Positions 35,998 to 47,140 of a stretch of 64,000 nucleotides of DNA are shown here, one piece after another. The first letter of the stretch is position 1, and every line of letters begins with the position of its first letter. The stretch comes from Hansfordia pulvinata. Taxonomy: Eukaryota; Ascomycota; Sordariomycetes; Xylariales. Location of the stretch: the NCBI GenBank assembly GCA_006538405.1, contig BJKQ01000012.1, forward strand, positions 531,001-595,000. The letters run 5' to 3'. A model generated the notes under the pieces. It was not told the DNA's origin. It searched no databases and saw only the letters and a list, made by a program, of their open reading frames with translations. The translations under genes and the position numbers were made by a program.

Positions 35998-36470
35998 TCC
36001 GGTCCTGGGATTCTTGGGGGGGCCTTGGGCGCGCCCGGGGCCTTGGCCTCTTTGACGCTGATCAGATCGTCCTCTGGCACCTGCTTGTTTTGCCACGTGA
36101 TGCACCACTCTCGGCATTTCCGTTCCCACTTCATGACTTCCTTCCTGCCTTCTTTGAGCTTCCCCTCGAGCAGGGCTCCGGTTTTCTCGTCGTGGTTGGC
36201 GATGTTGCTCCGGTCCGCCAGGGCGTAGTAATTCTTGCCCAGGGCCGAGTTGCGGCATTGCGCGTCTCCGCAGTCGTGCACGCTGCCCACGTCGACCATT
36301 CTGGAGACAGATAGCGTCAGGTGAAAGGATCTCAAACGTCTAAGAGGGCGGCCGTTTGGTTTTATGGGATGCCGTCCAGGCCCTTGGGGTACTTACTTCT
36401 TTGCTACCACCTGGCTGCCGAGCAGACAGAAGCCTACGGCTTGTGCCAGAAGCCTTAGCGAGAGCATCAT
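35501..36470 (-). CDS. Secreted orphan protein with poly-Ala and Asp-rich tracts
   Basis: I do not recognise a family. Exon 1 (36,397-36,470) encodes a signal peptide, MMLSLRLLAQAVGFCLLGSQ followed by VVAKK; a 96-bp intron (GTAAGT...CAG) joins it to exon 2 (35,501-36,300). The mature protein starts with a Cys-containing region (VHDCGDAQCRNSALGKNYYA, then CREWCITW; four Cys). It continues to a run of about 20 Ala coded by GCC repeats and an Asp/Glu run coded by GAC repeats, then a mostly helical C-terminus rich in Tyr (YQESYAPFVTVWNRMIAYYL). Two frame breaks, each fixed by one added base, lie in the seven-base run 36,016-36,022 and the four-base run 35,759-35,762, giving 291 residues. The stop overlaps a GTGAG donor-like site; a short extra exon ending near 35,454 is possible. 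Confidence 0.7.
35889..35997 (-). repeat. Coding (GCC)n and (GAC)n tracts
   Basis: On the minus strand about 19 GCC units are followed by a GAC-rich run, encoding poly-Ala then poly-Asp in the corrected frame of the secreted orphan protein. Confidence 0.85.
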
Positions 36471-37829
36471 CGCACGACACCCCAAGTGGAACTCGGCATC
36501 TCGGTTGGGTCTGGTCTGGGAGAATCGTCGGCGAAGGAGTGGGAGGGAGCGAGCGGATCGGCCGTGATAGATATGTGCTTCCCATCCAAGGCATCGCCCA
36601 AGGTCACAGCCGCCATGCCATGCTGGCCACACTTACGGAGTCGCGGCTCGACGCCCCGTGGCTCGTTGCCGGGGGGGCTCAATCTCATTTAATAATAATT
36701 TCGGAGCCTCAGGCGCCAAAACTCGTCGGCCGATGACTAACTTGGCGGTTGTCGCTTTCCGCTTTCCGATGGCGGCTCGTGGCGATTTAGACTTTTCTTA
36801 AAACAATAGCCGGCCCGAGGCACCCGCGGACCCTCTTTCCTTGGCCACCGCCGCAAGAGATACCACAAACAACACAGTGAAGGGTGGCGGCGATGATTGC
36901 GATGGCGAATGGCGGCCAAGCCAGGCACCGCAACCTCGGGGAGGGTCGGCGACCAACCGGGGGAGGGCGGCGGAGGCTTCGGGAGTAGCCCCTTTGCGGG
37001 ACGGCCTGGCTGGAAAGAGGGTTAACCTTTCGAGGCTGTCCGCTTTGGCCTAGGTTCCGCCCGCCTCTTCTTCGCCCTTCGAGTAGGTTATGTAGTTTCG
37101 ACCTCGGCCACGGCTTGGTCCTCGCTTGAACACCGCAAAGGTTCTTCGCCCGGAAGCGCCACCTCGAGGGCTATGCGTAACCACCGAGTTGCGCTTGCAC
37201 TAGGAGAAAACCGACTATGAATGGTCCATTTCCGGAATTTCAAGGTACATCGCCTCTGGCCACTCCAAATGAAACGAGGTGACATACTGTTCCAACCCGA
37301 GAACCTGCAAACAACGCCACAGACCCGCGGAGCCGAACCGCCCAGGACAACACCCACGCCTTGCCTACGAGTTCTTCTATTTCAGGGCGCGCCTCGGGCA
37401 AGCATCGCTGGAAGTGGCAGGCAGACCAGGGGAAATTTCTTGGGGTGGAGGGGCCAAGATAGTAGTGCACTAAGTGTAGCTGCCAACGTGAATATGACAA
37501 GAAATATATATATATATAGGCAGCTTCATTATGTGTGTCAAGTATGGAGACAGGTAAGAATAGAACGGGCTACCCCTCGAAGGGCGCGTCGGGCGAGCGC
37601 GCGCGGTCCGCTGCGGACGGCGAGGCGAGATGAGATAGATACGGAGAAGAAAAAGAAGAAGAAGAACAAGAAAAAAAAGAAAGCGTAGGCCCATCTTCAA
37701 GCCCTCGCCCTTTGATGCAAACGTCCCGACCCAAAGAAACTGCCGCCAGTGCGCTCTCGGTTCCGACTGCATTTTCCACCATGGCTCAAGGACGCTCCGC
37801 CTCCACGCCCTTTTGCCCCCCCCGCTCGC
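36471..37829. other. Intergenic, no gene seen
   Basis: Upstream of the secreted orphan gene. Contains an (AT)n stretch at about 37,506-37,519 and an AAG-rich purine tract at 37,644-37,684. No supported gene. Confidence 0.6.
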
Positions 37830-38279
37830 TCATGAGGCGTGGTAGATGAGCGAGTTGCCGACCCAGCCCATCGACGTGCAGTTGGGGTCCATGTCGCCCA
37901 TGCGGACGTACCAGGTCTGCTTGCCGACGAGGTGGTCGCAGTCGCCGAGCTCGTGGATCTGCAGCACGCCCGGCTGGTCGTGCGGCCGCTGGACCGACAG
38001 GGACGAGAACCCGGCGTCGGTCCACGTGTAGACGCTCTCCGCCCAGCAGAAGTCGTCCTCCAGCTGCAGGTCCTGCCCGTAGTCGGCGCCGTCCGCCGCC
38101 GCGTCGCCCACCTTGAACGGCTCCTGGCACGCCCCGTCGTGGTACAGCGTGATCAGCAGCGCGGGCTGCCCGACCGCGTTGAGCGTCAGGTCCGCTCGGG
38201 CCGCGCCCGGGAGGAGGAGCAGAGAGAGGGAGAGGGTGGAGGCCAGCAGGGTCGCGGCCGGCTGCGGGAGTCTGAGCAT
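37830..38279 (-). CDS. Small secreted cysteine-containing protein
   Basis: Single-exon frame of 149 residues. The first ~29 residues are a signal peptide with a Leu/Ser-rich core (TLLASTLSLSLLLLPGAARA). The mature protein has four Cys in the contexts GACQEP, DFCWAE, GDCDHL and PNCTSM, a number compatible with two disulfides, and one N-glycosylation sequon (NCT). The start LITLYHDGAC and later GFSSLSVQ resemble beta/gamma-crystallin-like strands, as in the protein at 23,260-23,954, but the match is weak. It is intact, with no frame break. The ATG at 38,279 is chosen because the upstream in-frame extension is unlike protein and would bury the signal peptide. Function unknown; a secreted effector or surface-associated role is only inference. 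Confidence 0.75.
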   Translation of the reverse strand: MLRLPQPAATLLASTLSLSLLLLPGAARADLTLNAVGQPALLITLYHDGACQEPFKVGDAAADGADYGQDLQLEDDFCWAESVYTWTDAGFSSLSVQRPHDQPGVLQIHELGDCDHLVGKQTWYVRMGDMDPNCTSMGWVGNSLIYHAS

Positions 38280-40441
38280 CGTGGTGCGCGGTGTACTTGG
38301 TGAAGGGGCGTGTGAAGGTCTGCTGCGAAGGAGAGGCAATACCGGTGAAGACGAAGCAGGGATTGGCGGCGGCAGCGGCGTCAGCGAGGCGAAGGGCAAA
38401 GAAAAAAATGCGGCAAAAATTGGTTTGCAGAGAATGAAACCGCACGCGGTACGTTGAAGAGAGAAAGCGAGCGGAGTGTATAGAAGTGAAGTGGCGATCT
38501 GGGCTAGCTGATGTAGGCCACCCTCATTCTTCGGCCTCGCTCGCCAACTACCTAATATATACCTCTGCGGATCTCCGCCAGGACCCTCCCGGCGCGCTGG
38601 CATTTCGGCTCCTTGAACCTGGAAGATGGCGTTTCCAAATACCTTGGGAGGCTCATTGCTGGGATTAAAAATAACCTCAAAAGAGAGCCCGAACCTCCAA
38701 TTCGACATCTCGAGCCTGTTGCCGATTGGCTGGCCTCGAATGCTACGGTAGATCCAATGGGATTCCTCTGCTCGTTCTGGGAGATTTCGCCCAAAAGAGC
38801 AACTTTTTCTTCTGGCGATTTGTCACGCGGTGGGAGATGGTCCTGTGTGTAAGTTACCCAGGTAGGTAGACTAGACTAGAGCCCTGCTCATGGGCCCCGT
38901 CCCCGAGAACCAAGGACCCGGGATCACGGGCAGACTGCAGTTTCGCCTCTCCGTGTCGATACGGAAGGCCTGGCGCGCAAGGACCTTTACTGCCTGATGA
39001 AAGCCACTTGTTGGCCACTGGTGCCACTGTTCCACTGCTTGTTGCTCTCCGATTTCTTGTTAGCCCGCCAGCCAGCCGCATGGCAGAAATAGTAGCGTGC
39101 CAATGGAGAGAAGCCCCGGTATTCGTGATGCTGTTTCGAAGCTTTATTATTCGGTGGAGGAAACTTGACACACGGTAACAAGGGCCTGGTCCCGACCACA
39201 CTGGACAGCGTGCCTTGTTTAGTGCTTTGATTGTTGACACCGCCCATCTCGACCACTGTCAAAGCTCGCGAGTCCTCCCAAAGCCTGCAAGTTCGTCGCA
39301 GGCCGTCCTGTTCGACACTGTGCATTGAGAAGCGGGCCGCAGTTGGCATGCTCTGCTGCACAGCCGTCGTTCTACGCCCACTCAACCACCCCTGCTGGGA
39401 TATTATTATAGACCGCGGCGATGGACCCACGGGGCGGGCTGCTGATGCGGCTTGCAAAGCCCCCCTTTCCCCCCGCGGCGAACGGCGCCGAGAAAACAAA
39501 TCCACGGCAAAGCGGCGGCAGGCAGAGCGCAGCCACGGCGGTGTAAAGAGTATTACGAATGTCGCCACCCGTGACCGGGCTCTGTGCGCAATGAGTGGTC
39601 CCCGGGCACGATGGACGGAAACAGGCGCGCCTCGGGGGAGCGGCGGACGTGGCGGGTGCGATAGCGCGGCTCCGACTGGGCTCTGCGCCGCCACGCTCAT
39701 TTGCCGGCCGAGAGGCGAGACATGAACACTCGTGGCGGTTCATCGTGCAGGTGGGCTCATCGCGCCAGGTGGGCTCATCGCGCAAGTGGTTCATCGCGCA
39801 GGGGGTTCGTCGTGCATCGTGGGCCAACCTGGTCGTCGTGTCAAGTCGTCATGTCGGGAGATGGTTGTCTGAATGGGCTTGGGAATCCAGCAGCCAGGTA
39901 CAGAGTGGGCTGTTTCGTGTTTACCTCCATACCTTAAGGTATTTCCCACGACGACCTGTCCTTTGGCTCTGCCAGAGAACCATCTCCCAATCTGAACAAG
40001 GTATGCGGCACGCTGAGAACTCCCTTTTCCCTGGATACGCCTGACTGTGCGGCTCCTGTAAGACATGGAATCGATCTTGATTTGTTTTGTCCTGCGCCTG
40101 ATTGCTCATTTCATTTCTCGTGAAGCAGTTCATTTCCTAGCGCACGCCCAACAAACCTCTCCAACGCCTCCAAGAGCGTTGTCTGGATCCTAGTAAAGGA
40201 CTCCTGCGTGGGCTTCTGCACGCACGCCGACGAGCAAGTATACGGTGTGTCCATCTAATCCAACCCAAGCTTGCCCGGGCTTCCCTCGCATCAACTCGTC
40301 GCAACTCCTGTCCGTCAACGCCCCGCCATATGCGCCCTGTCGGTGTCTAGTGACACTCTATAATACCATGAAAGAAATGCAAAAAACGCCATTTTGACAA
40401 CAGACTCTGAAGAATGCATCCCCGGTCAGTCGTGGCACCCA
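38280..40441. other. Intergenic, no gene seen
   Basis: 2.1 kb of spacer between a secreted-protein gene and the TORC2 subunit gene. Holds a 17-18-bp tandem repeat at 39,735-39,815. Several 100-240-codon frames overlap on both strands around 39.0-40.0 kb without any domain or splice signal. Confidence 0.6.
39735..39815. repeat. 17-18-bp tandem repeat, ~5 copies
   Basis: Degenerate units of the form ggttcatcgcgcaggtg recur about five times with small length changes. Confidence 0.8.
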
Positions 40442-43400
40442 TCAGCCCGCGACGCCAATACTCTCCTTGGGCGTCAAAGCCAGGTCCGAACTGCTCCGTG
40501 AGTGATGGCCCGGGCCGTGCCCCGCAGACAGAGCCGCACTCAAAGCACTGCTGCTCTCGCGCTTGACCCGCCCGCCCACCATGCCGCGCCGATTCCGACC
40601 GGTGCGTCCGCGCCCAAGCCAGTTGAGCTTGAGCAGGCGGCCGAGCTCAGCCACCATCTTGCTGGAATCGTCGCCACCTGCCGCCGCTGAGCCTCCCGCG
40701 CCGCCTGACGCCCAGGCGGTTGTCGCCGCAGCGCCACCTCCGTCCCCAGCAGTCCCGTGTCCGTGGGTAGGGACGACGGACACGCTGGCCAGCACGCTCA
40801 TGCACTGCAGCATGCGCCCCACCATGTCAGTCACTTGCTTGCTGTCCTCGACGTTCTGCTGACGCGCGCTGCCGCCCCCGGCCGGGTTGCCAAACATCAT
40901 GTCTCGACTACTCCCCGCATGGCCCATCTGCGGCGTGAACGGGCGCAGCAGGCCGCTGCTCGAGTGCCCGGTCGACGACATGGAAGGCTCAGATGTACCA
41001 CTGCCATACGAAACGTTACTGATGGCCCGGCTTCGCGAGGGATTTGAGCCCGTGTCGTTCAGCAGCGTCGTAGACGAAGAGTTATAGCTAGCGAGGCTGG
41101 GGTCCAAGGACGCCGCGGTGCCTGGTCGAGCGGGGTAGCCGTCGTTGGGGGACGTGGAGAGCGAGGTGAGACTGTCCTGAGGGGGTGCCGGCGAGGCAAG
41201 GGCGATCGAGGCGAGGGAAGAGGGCAGATGCTCCAGAGACAAGCGCGAAAAGATGGTCTTGAGCTTGTCATACCGGGAGATGATGACGGCGTCACGGTAA
41301 GCCAGGAGCACAAGCCTGCGAACCTCGAGCATCTCCGATGCCGGCGACAGATGAGACTCGAAAAAGCTGGGCCCGCTCGAGTACGACCCGGGAGCCGGAG
41401 ACTCGGCCAAGACGCCCCCCCAAAATTCCCGCGCTTGGTCAGGGGTTAGAAGATTGCCGGACCCTGAGAATTCGAGATCGAGCGGAAGAAAGACGGCCTG
41501 CAAGTAGGGCAAGATGTTAGTGAAGGTCGTGACCCAGAGATCGACCAGGGCAGGGATGAGTCTATCCTCGGGCGTCTTGCGCAAGGTATGGTCTAAAGAG
41601 GAGAAGCCCGTGGCCAGCAGGTCGCGAAGATCCTCGACTATAATGTGGCCAGCGCGCCTCTGTATGCAATATTGGATGTGCATGATGACGGCGCGGTTGA
41701 AGTCTTCGATGGGCAGCTGCAGCTCGACCAATTCAAAGACGGACAGGAGGTTAGCCCTGAGCCAGGGCCAGGCATCCTCATGACTCATGGAGTTGAGACC
41801 GTACCGACTGGGCTCGAGGGTGTCCAAGGGCGTGTTGGCGGTGGACCCGTACGTGGTGGGAGCGGTCCATTCAGAGCCCATGGTCATGACGGATTCGTTG
41901 TCATGCCGAACATCAAACCGCTCATCCTTGCGCTTGTCTCTGAGAGCACGGCCGCCGTGCCGCAGGTCGAGACCGCTGACGCTTTTGCCAAAGTTGCCGT
42001 TAAGACTTGGGCTGGGAGGGAGGTTGAAATTGTAGAGACTGCTGGGCGCATTCGGGTCGACGGGGCGCGAGTTACTGGCAGCCGAGGACAGGGGCAGGTG
42101 GAAGTCGTTGCCCAGCTTGTGCTTCTGGCGCGAGAGGAAATGATGCCGCTTCTCCTTGTCCTTGTCCTTTGCGCTGACATTTGCGTCGCCAGAGCCGGCA
42201 GGGGCATCCACAGCGCGGATGGTGGCAGCCGACGAGTTGGCCATGTTGTAGAAGGACCCTTGAGATTCGGCCAGGCTGGTGGAACTGTAATTCGCCCTCT
42301 GGAGCGAGGCGAGGGCGGAGCCGATCTTGCCGGGGCTGGGAGCGGCTTTTCCTTGGTGTCTCCCTTGGTGTCGATCTTCTTCGGGCGGGAGAAGAGCTTG
42401 ACCTTGGACTTGTCGGGTTTGGAGGGCTTGTCGGGGATGACTAGCGGGGGAGGCGGCGGGGGCATGGGAGGCATTGTGTCGGTAGCGGGAATGCTGGGCG
42501 ACCCGGTCTGAGGTGACCGGGGGAAGACGACATTGGCGGCGACAGTAGCAGCGGAGGAGCTCTTCAGGGAGGCCGAGGGGGCGAAGGCGCTATCGCGGGG
42601 TACGCTGGCCTCGGTCAGGCTAAGGGTAGGGGGCTCATGGGGGCGCGGGCGGCCGGGGCACCGAAGGCCGGCGCGTCGACTCGTGGGAGGCGTTGTCACC
42701 GCCTGGAAAGGGGACGGTCTGGGAGCGATGGCGGGAGTGCTGCTGGTACTGAGCAGCAGCGTTGGCGGCGGCGTGAGCAGCGGGATTCGGGACTGCGACT
42801 GCGACTGGGCGGCCGCCGCAGCGAGGGCGGCCGACTGGGCCATGCCGATGCCAGTGGAGCCAGAGGAAGATTGCGACGCCGAGGCCGAGGGCAGCGAAGG
42901 CTCAAAGAGGCCCTGGGTGGAGTGCTTGCGGACATGGCGCGAGATGGCGGCGGCGGAGGGCGTGGGCGAGGGATGGTTCAAGGGAGAGGCGGTGCGGTCG
43001 GAAAAGGTGGTGCCGGGGCGGGCGGGGTGAGGCCGGGAGAAGTTGTGCAGGCTGCTGGTACTCGAGTTGGGATGCTGGCCGAAGGGGGCCGAGGCGACGG
43101 GGCTGGCGACGCCCGAAGAGGCGGGGCCGGGGCGGGAGCGCGGGTTGTGGATGGTAGTGGCGGCGCCGGCGCCGGCGGTGCTGGCGCCGGTGTCGTCACT
43201 GGAGGACGAGTCGATGCGGCGGATCTGAGGCCTGGCGGGGCCGGCCGAGGAGGAAGCGGCGGCGGCGGAGGCGGCGGTGGAGGGTTGGAGGGCGTGGTGG
43301 GGATGATGGGCGTGGTGGACCGGAGAGGCGGCCGAGGTGGCAGCAGCGAGGGCGGCGCTGGAGGAGGCCGAGGTGGCGGAGCCGGGCAGGACGGGGGAGA

Positions 43401-43449
43401 AGCTGCCGGGGGCCCTCTGCTGGTGGTGCGAGGGCCGGGAGGGCTGCAT
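40442..43449 (-). CDS. bit61: TORC2 subunit, Bit61/HbrB (PRR5-like)
   Basis: HbrB-domain protein, an accessory subunit of TOR complex 2, which controls AGC kinases, actin and plasma-membrane stress; hbrB mutants of Aspergillus are hyperbranched (family knowledge). The N-terminal ~540 residues are low-complexity Ser/Pro/Ala. The HbrB domain starts near residue 553 with DAWPWLRANLLSVFELVELQ, IEDFNRAVIMHIQYCIQRRA, LVDLWVTTFTNILPYLQAVF and RRLVLLAYRDAVIISRYDKL. The C-terminus is Ser/Gly-rich and ends in a basic Arg/Gly patch. Start is the ATG at 43,449. One frame break near 42,331-42,345 (a CCC short of one base) splits the gene between the KPLP and GKIGSALASLQRANY segments; adding one base gives 1,002 residues. 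No introns needed. Confidence 0.88.
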
Positions 43450-44604
43450 CGTGGCGGGGGTCGTCACGGGTGTCGTGGTCGGGGGCCGGTCGGGGGTGGG
43501 TTGTTGGGGACGGCGGGATGGCGGGTCGTCGGGGCTCGTTACATGTTGGAGTGGCCGATGAGGGCGCGGGGGGATGGGCGGCAGAGACGGCGGCAGAGGC
43601 GGCGGCGGAGACGGCGAAAGCGCCAGGTGTGGTGATTGGGGGGATGCGCAAGTCCGACAGCCGTGAGGGACCGAACGAGAGCCGAGCGAAAAGTGAGTGA
43701 GGTTGGGATGATCGATGATGTGGTGGCACGAGGCACGGATGCGGAGGCGGATCGGATTTGATGGGCGGACTGCGAGAGTGGAAGGGAAGGGTCCAATTGC
43801 TCCCGCCGCAGCGACCGTGCGCACGCCAAAGGCGGGCGTGCTCCAGCGATCCATCCACCCCGGCAGGCCTGGCTCAGGCGCCTCAGGTACCTCCTAATGG
43901 CAGCCCGAGGATCCAGATCCAGCGTGGCGTGGGGTCTGAGGCGGCTCTCGTACCTGGTCCTTGTACTTATACTTCGGATGAGGACGCCCGCGCCCGCCCC
44001 GCCACTGCTTGTGCCCCTTGCCTGGCGGGCGTCTTCCATGGGAGACCCTGCCAGCTGGTACGGGTACTTCAGGGATGACCAGCCTGCCTCCCGGTCGTCG
44101 ACCCAAGATGACGAAGGCTGGATGCTATGGCATTGGGTTCATCGTTCTTCCTAACAGGATGCAAGCCAAGGTCGAATGCACCTTGATCACGAGGCATTTT
44201 CAACGAAACTCGCGGTGATGCCGTTGCAAGTAATCGAGTCCCGGCACGCAGTAGACCATAACCACTGGGTATCCTTCTTCCAGTCGAGTGCTTCGTTACC
44301 ATGATGCACAGATGATCCTCACGGCTTGACTGATACGAGCATCGGAAATTGTGCTGCCGCCGTGCCACGTCCGAGATCCTGAACTATAGACATACCCAGG
44401 TCATCGCACCCTCTTTCGTCTCACATCATGGTGATATTGTCAAGTTTTGCTGCTAACACATGATATTGCTCTGCGAAGAATCCAGTAGAATATTACAAAT
44501 GGTATCCAGGGTTGGTCCGGCGGCGAGGGGTGGTGAAGAGCCACCCGGACAGATATCTGTCTGTTCCCTTCTCCACGACCGGCCTGCTTCCATCCTGCCC
44601 CAGA
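43450..44604. other. TORC2-subunit promoter region
   Basis: Contains the upstream sequence of the minus-strand HbrB gene (pyrimidine-rich on the minus strand just before the ATG) and the 3' flank of the small gene. Nothing else recognised. Confidence 0.6.
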
Positions 44605-44994
44605 TCAGGCGCCATTGGTTCCCCCAGGGCCAGATGTGAACCTGGGCGCGCCGTGTTAGCTAAACTCAGTCCACACACGCCGGCTTTGATGCCTTCCGCC
44701 CATGCCTCCCTCTACTTACTTCTTGACCATGTTGCCAATGACGCCCGCGGGCTTCTGATCGGCGAGATTCTCGCGCTTTGCCTGCGACGTCGCATCGTTG
44801 GATCGCTTCTGCTGGTACTGCGGCTCGAAACTCGGGCCCCCGATCTGCGGCGCGTCTCCGGCGTCAGCTCTTGTTCTGGTGGTTGACCTCCTCAGGGGCT
44901 TCGCCACACTTACCCCGGTGCTTGGGGTCTCGTTCGCTCCCCCCATGTGGCCGGCCTTTCCGCCCTCGGATGGCTTGGATCCCCAGTCGCTCAT
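44605..44994 (-). CDS. 80-residue hypothetical protein, three exons
   Basis: I do not recognise the family. Exons 44,914-44,994, 44,720-44,844 and 44,605-44,641 (243 nt). Intron 1 (69 bp, GTAAGT...AGCTGACG...CAG) is in frame, so an unspliced reading also looks open. Intron 2 starts at AA|GTAAGT, where a false TAA stop overlaps the donor, and has a GCTAAC branch site 14-20 bases before CCCAG. The protein begins MSDWGSKPSEGGKAGHMGGA, is hydrophilic with no signal peptide or membrane segment, and ends KKFTSGPGGTNGA. The good splice signals and preserved phase argue that it is real. Probably cytosolic or nuclear and largely disordered. Confidence 0.65.
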
Positions 44995-46537
44995 GTTGGC
45001 CGAGTCGTGGTCTGCAGTGTCTGCCTAGTTTCGTGGATGGGCTTGGGGGTCTTTGGAATATGATAAAGTCGCCGGCAGTGTTGTATGTGAGTTCCTGTAG
45101 CGTGGAAAAGCGCTGTCTCTTCAATATACGACAACCGCCCTCTTATAGCCCTCTGTTCCAATGACGTGTGGCCCTCCATGCGTCGCCGGCCGCCGAGTAA
45201 GGGGCGAGCTAGTCTGCGGGCTATTGGATCATGAGGTCATCCACTACGCCCACACTCGAGTGGCGCACCGGGTGGGCCTGGGCCGAAGGCTTCGGATCCG
45301 ACGACTTAACCTGCCACCCTGCTTATCCCTTAGCAGATGCCCGGTGTTTGGATGCTCGGATGCTCATGAGTACCGCGCATCTTGTGTCGCAGTCGAATCA
45401 CATCGCCATTCCCTCGTTCATAAGCGATGACCTCCATTCGGCACGTTGGCATGGGCCCGGATGTTGGTCGGGCCATCCGGACCTCATTAAGCTTGTCTGG
45501 AATGTCCCCCAGAGAGATCTCAGGCCTGTGATCCAGAAGGGCTGTGTGGCTGACGTTGGCCGAATACTTGCTCTACTCAAAGGCAGCTGGAGCGACCAGC
45601 GCGAGGACTCAACAGCCTCATCTTCGTGATCTGCCGAGTAGCTGGGTCTTGTACAAGATGCACATCGGCACGATGGTATCTATCGTGGCGGAGACATTGT
45701 AGTGCATTTAATATAGTGCCAGATGCCGGGGAGATGCATCTGATACCCAAGTAGTGCGTGTATGAGATAGAAGAGAGTCCGACACAAGCAGTTCTTTGAA
45801 CAGATTAAACAGACCGATAAAAGACTCCATTAACGACTACATATTTGTAGGGACCCGAAGAAGGCGTCTCCATCTGGGTCACCACTTGGGAATATCTGCC
45901 ACGGTGCCATGAGCCGTTGTCCTACAAATGATTCTACGATGCCTCCTTTATATGTAATAAACGTGGCCTGGGCTGTCCCCGATCTTCAATCACTGGACCA
46001 AGCGATGATGTGCGGACGAAAAGCAGAAGAGGTTTCCAGGACGGCTCTGTGGCGCAAGTAGGCAGCCGTCAGCCCGTGAATCGAGTGTCTTTCTCGCACG
46101 GCGCTTCGAGAAATACAAGAAATGGACTTTGCCAATCCGCCCCCCTGACCCCTGGCAGACTCTCTGAATGGGCGCAAGGAGTTTCAAAGCTCCCACTTCG
46201 GGGAACCGATAGCTACACAACACCACCAGTCCCATGTAAAGGAAACCAAGTATGCCCAAACCCCCGCCACGCAAGAGCCGAGACATTGTCCTTCCCAGCA
46301 ACCCACCGCCTAGTACACCGACCTCTAAGCTCTTACAGTCCGACACAGACAACTAATGCAGCCTATCCAAGTGGTCTCGCTTCATAACACATCACCCTCT
46401 AGCAGGGAGTCTTTACAGTCCCCCCTCCTCCCATCACCAGATTCAATGCCACGTCCCCACCTGCCACCGAAAACAACTCCCATGCCCCTGCCCCCCCTTT
46501 CCCCCCCCCCCCCCTCTTTTTCTTCAGTTGCCGGCTC
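44995..46537. other. Intergenic, no gene seen
   Basis: 1.5 kb. The part at 45,640-46,000 is AT-richer and includes an AATAAA on + (45,956). No gene supported. Confidence 0.6.
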
Positions 46538-46762
46538 TCACGCCTTCTTGCCGAAGCCCAGCCTCTGCAGGAAGCCCTTGCGCGTCGCCTCGACGGCCTC
46601 GCCGACGTCCAGCAGCCCGACCCGCAGCGTCGGCCGGTAGCGCTCCAGCATGCCGCGCCGGTGGTACTTGTCGAACTTTTTCGTGGCGTCCTTGCCTGCC
46701 ACTGGGGCGAGAACTGGGGAACGGGACGCGTGGAGGGGTTAGGTTGAGTTTGAGTTGGGAAC

Positions 46763-46807
<45 letters not shown>

Positions 46808-47140
46808 CTCACCCTTGGCACCGCCAGGGTGCTCGTCCTGGAACCGCGTCACGTCGTACACCTCGCCGTCGACGACGAGCCACATGTCGCCGCGCGACCC
46901 GTGCGCCGCCACCTCGTGCATGCGGAACAGCGGCAGCGGCGCCTCGCGCCTCGCCTCGGCGATGGCCTCGTCCGAGACCACCACCACCGTCCCCGTCTCG
47001 GGGCCGGCGCCGGCGCTGTCGCCACTCTGGATCTTTTTCTCCTCCTCCTTCTTCTGATCTGCGTCCTCCCGGCGCGCGGTGCCCGGGACCTCGACCGGTT
47101 GGCCCTGCGTGGCGGAGGATATCAGGGCGAGGGGCTGCAT
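46538..47140 (-). CDS. Cytochrome b5-type heme-binding domain protein
   Basis: Small electron-transfer domain protein. Exons 46,813-47,140 and 46,538-46,713; 167 residues. The acceptor at CCCCAG is preferred over one 13 bases further on, because it yields HPGGAKVLAPVAGKDATKKF, the normal b5 spacing. Heme ligands are the His of EHPGG and the His of KYHRRGML. The domain starts near residue 70 (LPLFRMHEVAAHGSRGDMWL) after an unusual charged leader (REDADQKKEEEKKIQSG) and is followed by a short basic C-terminus without a membrane anchor, so it is probably soluble. The intron contains a (GA)n run of about 35 bp. No frame break. Partner enzyme unknown. Confidence 0.9.
46767..46802. repeat. (GA)n microsatellite in the cytochrome b5 intron
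   Basis: About 17 GA units directly inside the donor end of the intron (CT-rich on the coding strand). Confidence 0.95.

Noticed and set aside
36000..36300. Poly-Pro / poly-Thr version of the secreted orphan protein
   Set aside because: It ends without the Tyr-rich C-terminus; adding one base to the C7/G7 run gives one continuous protein with whole codons.
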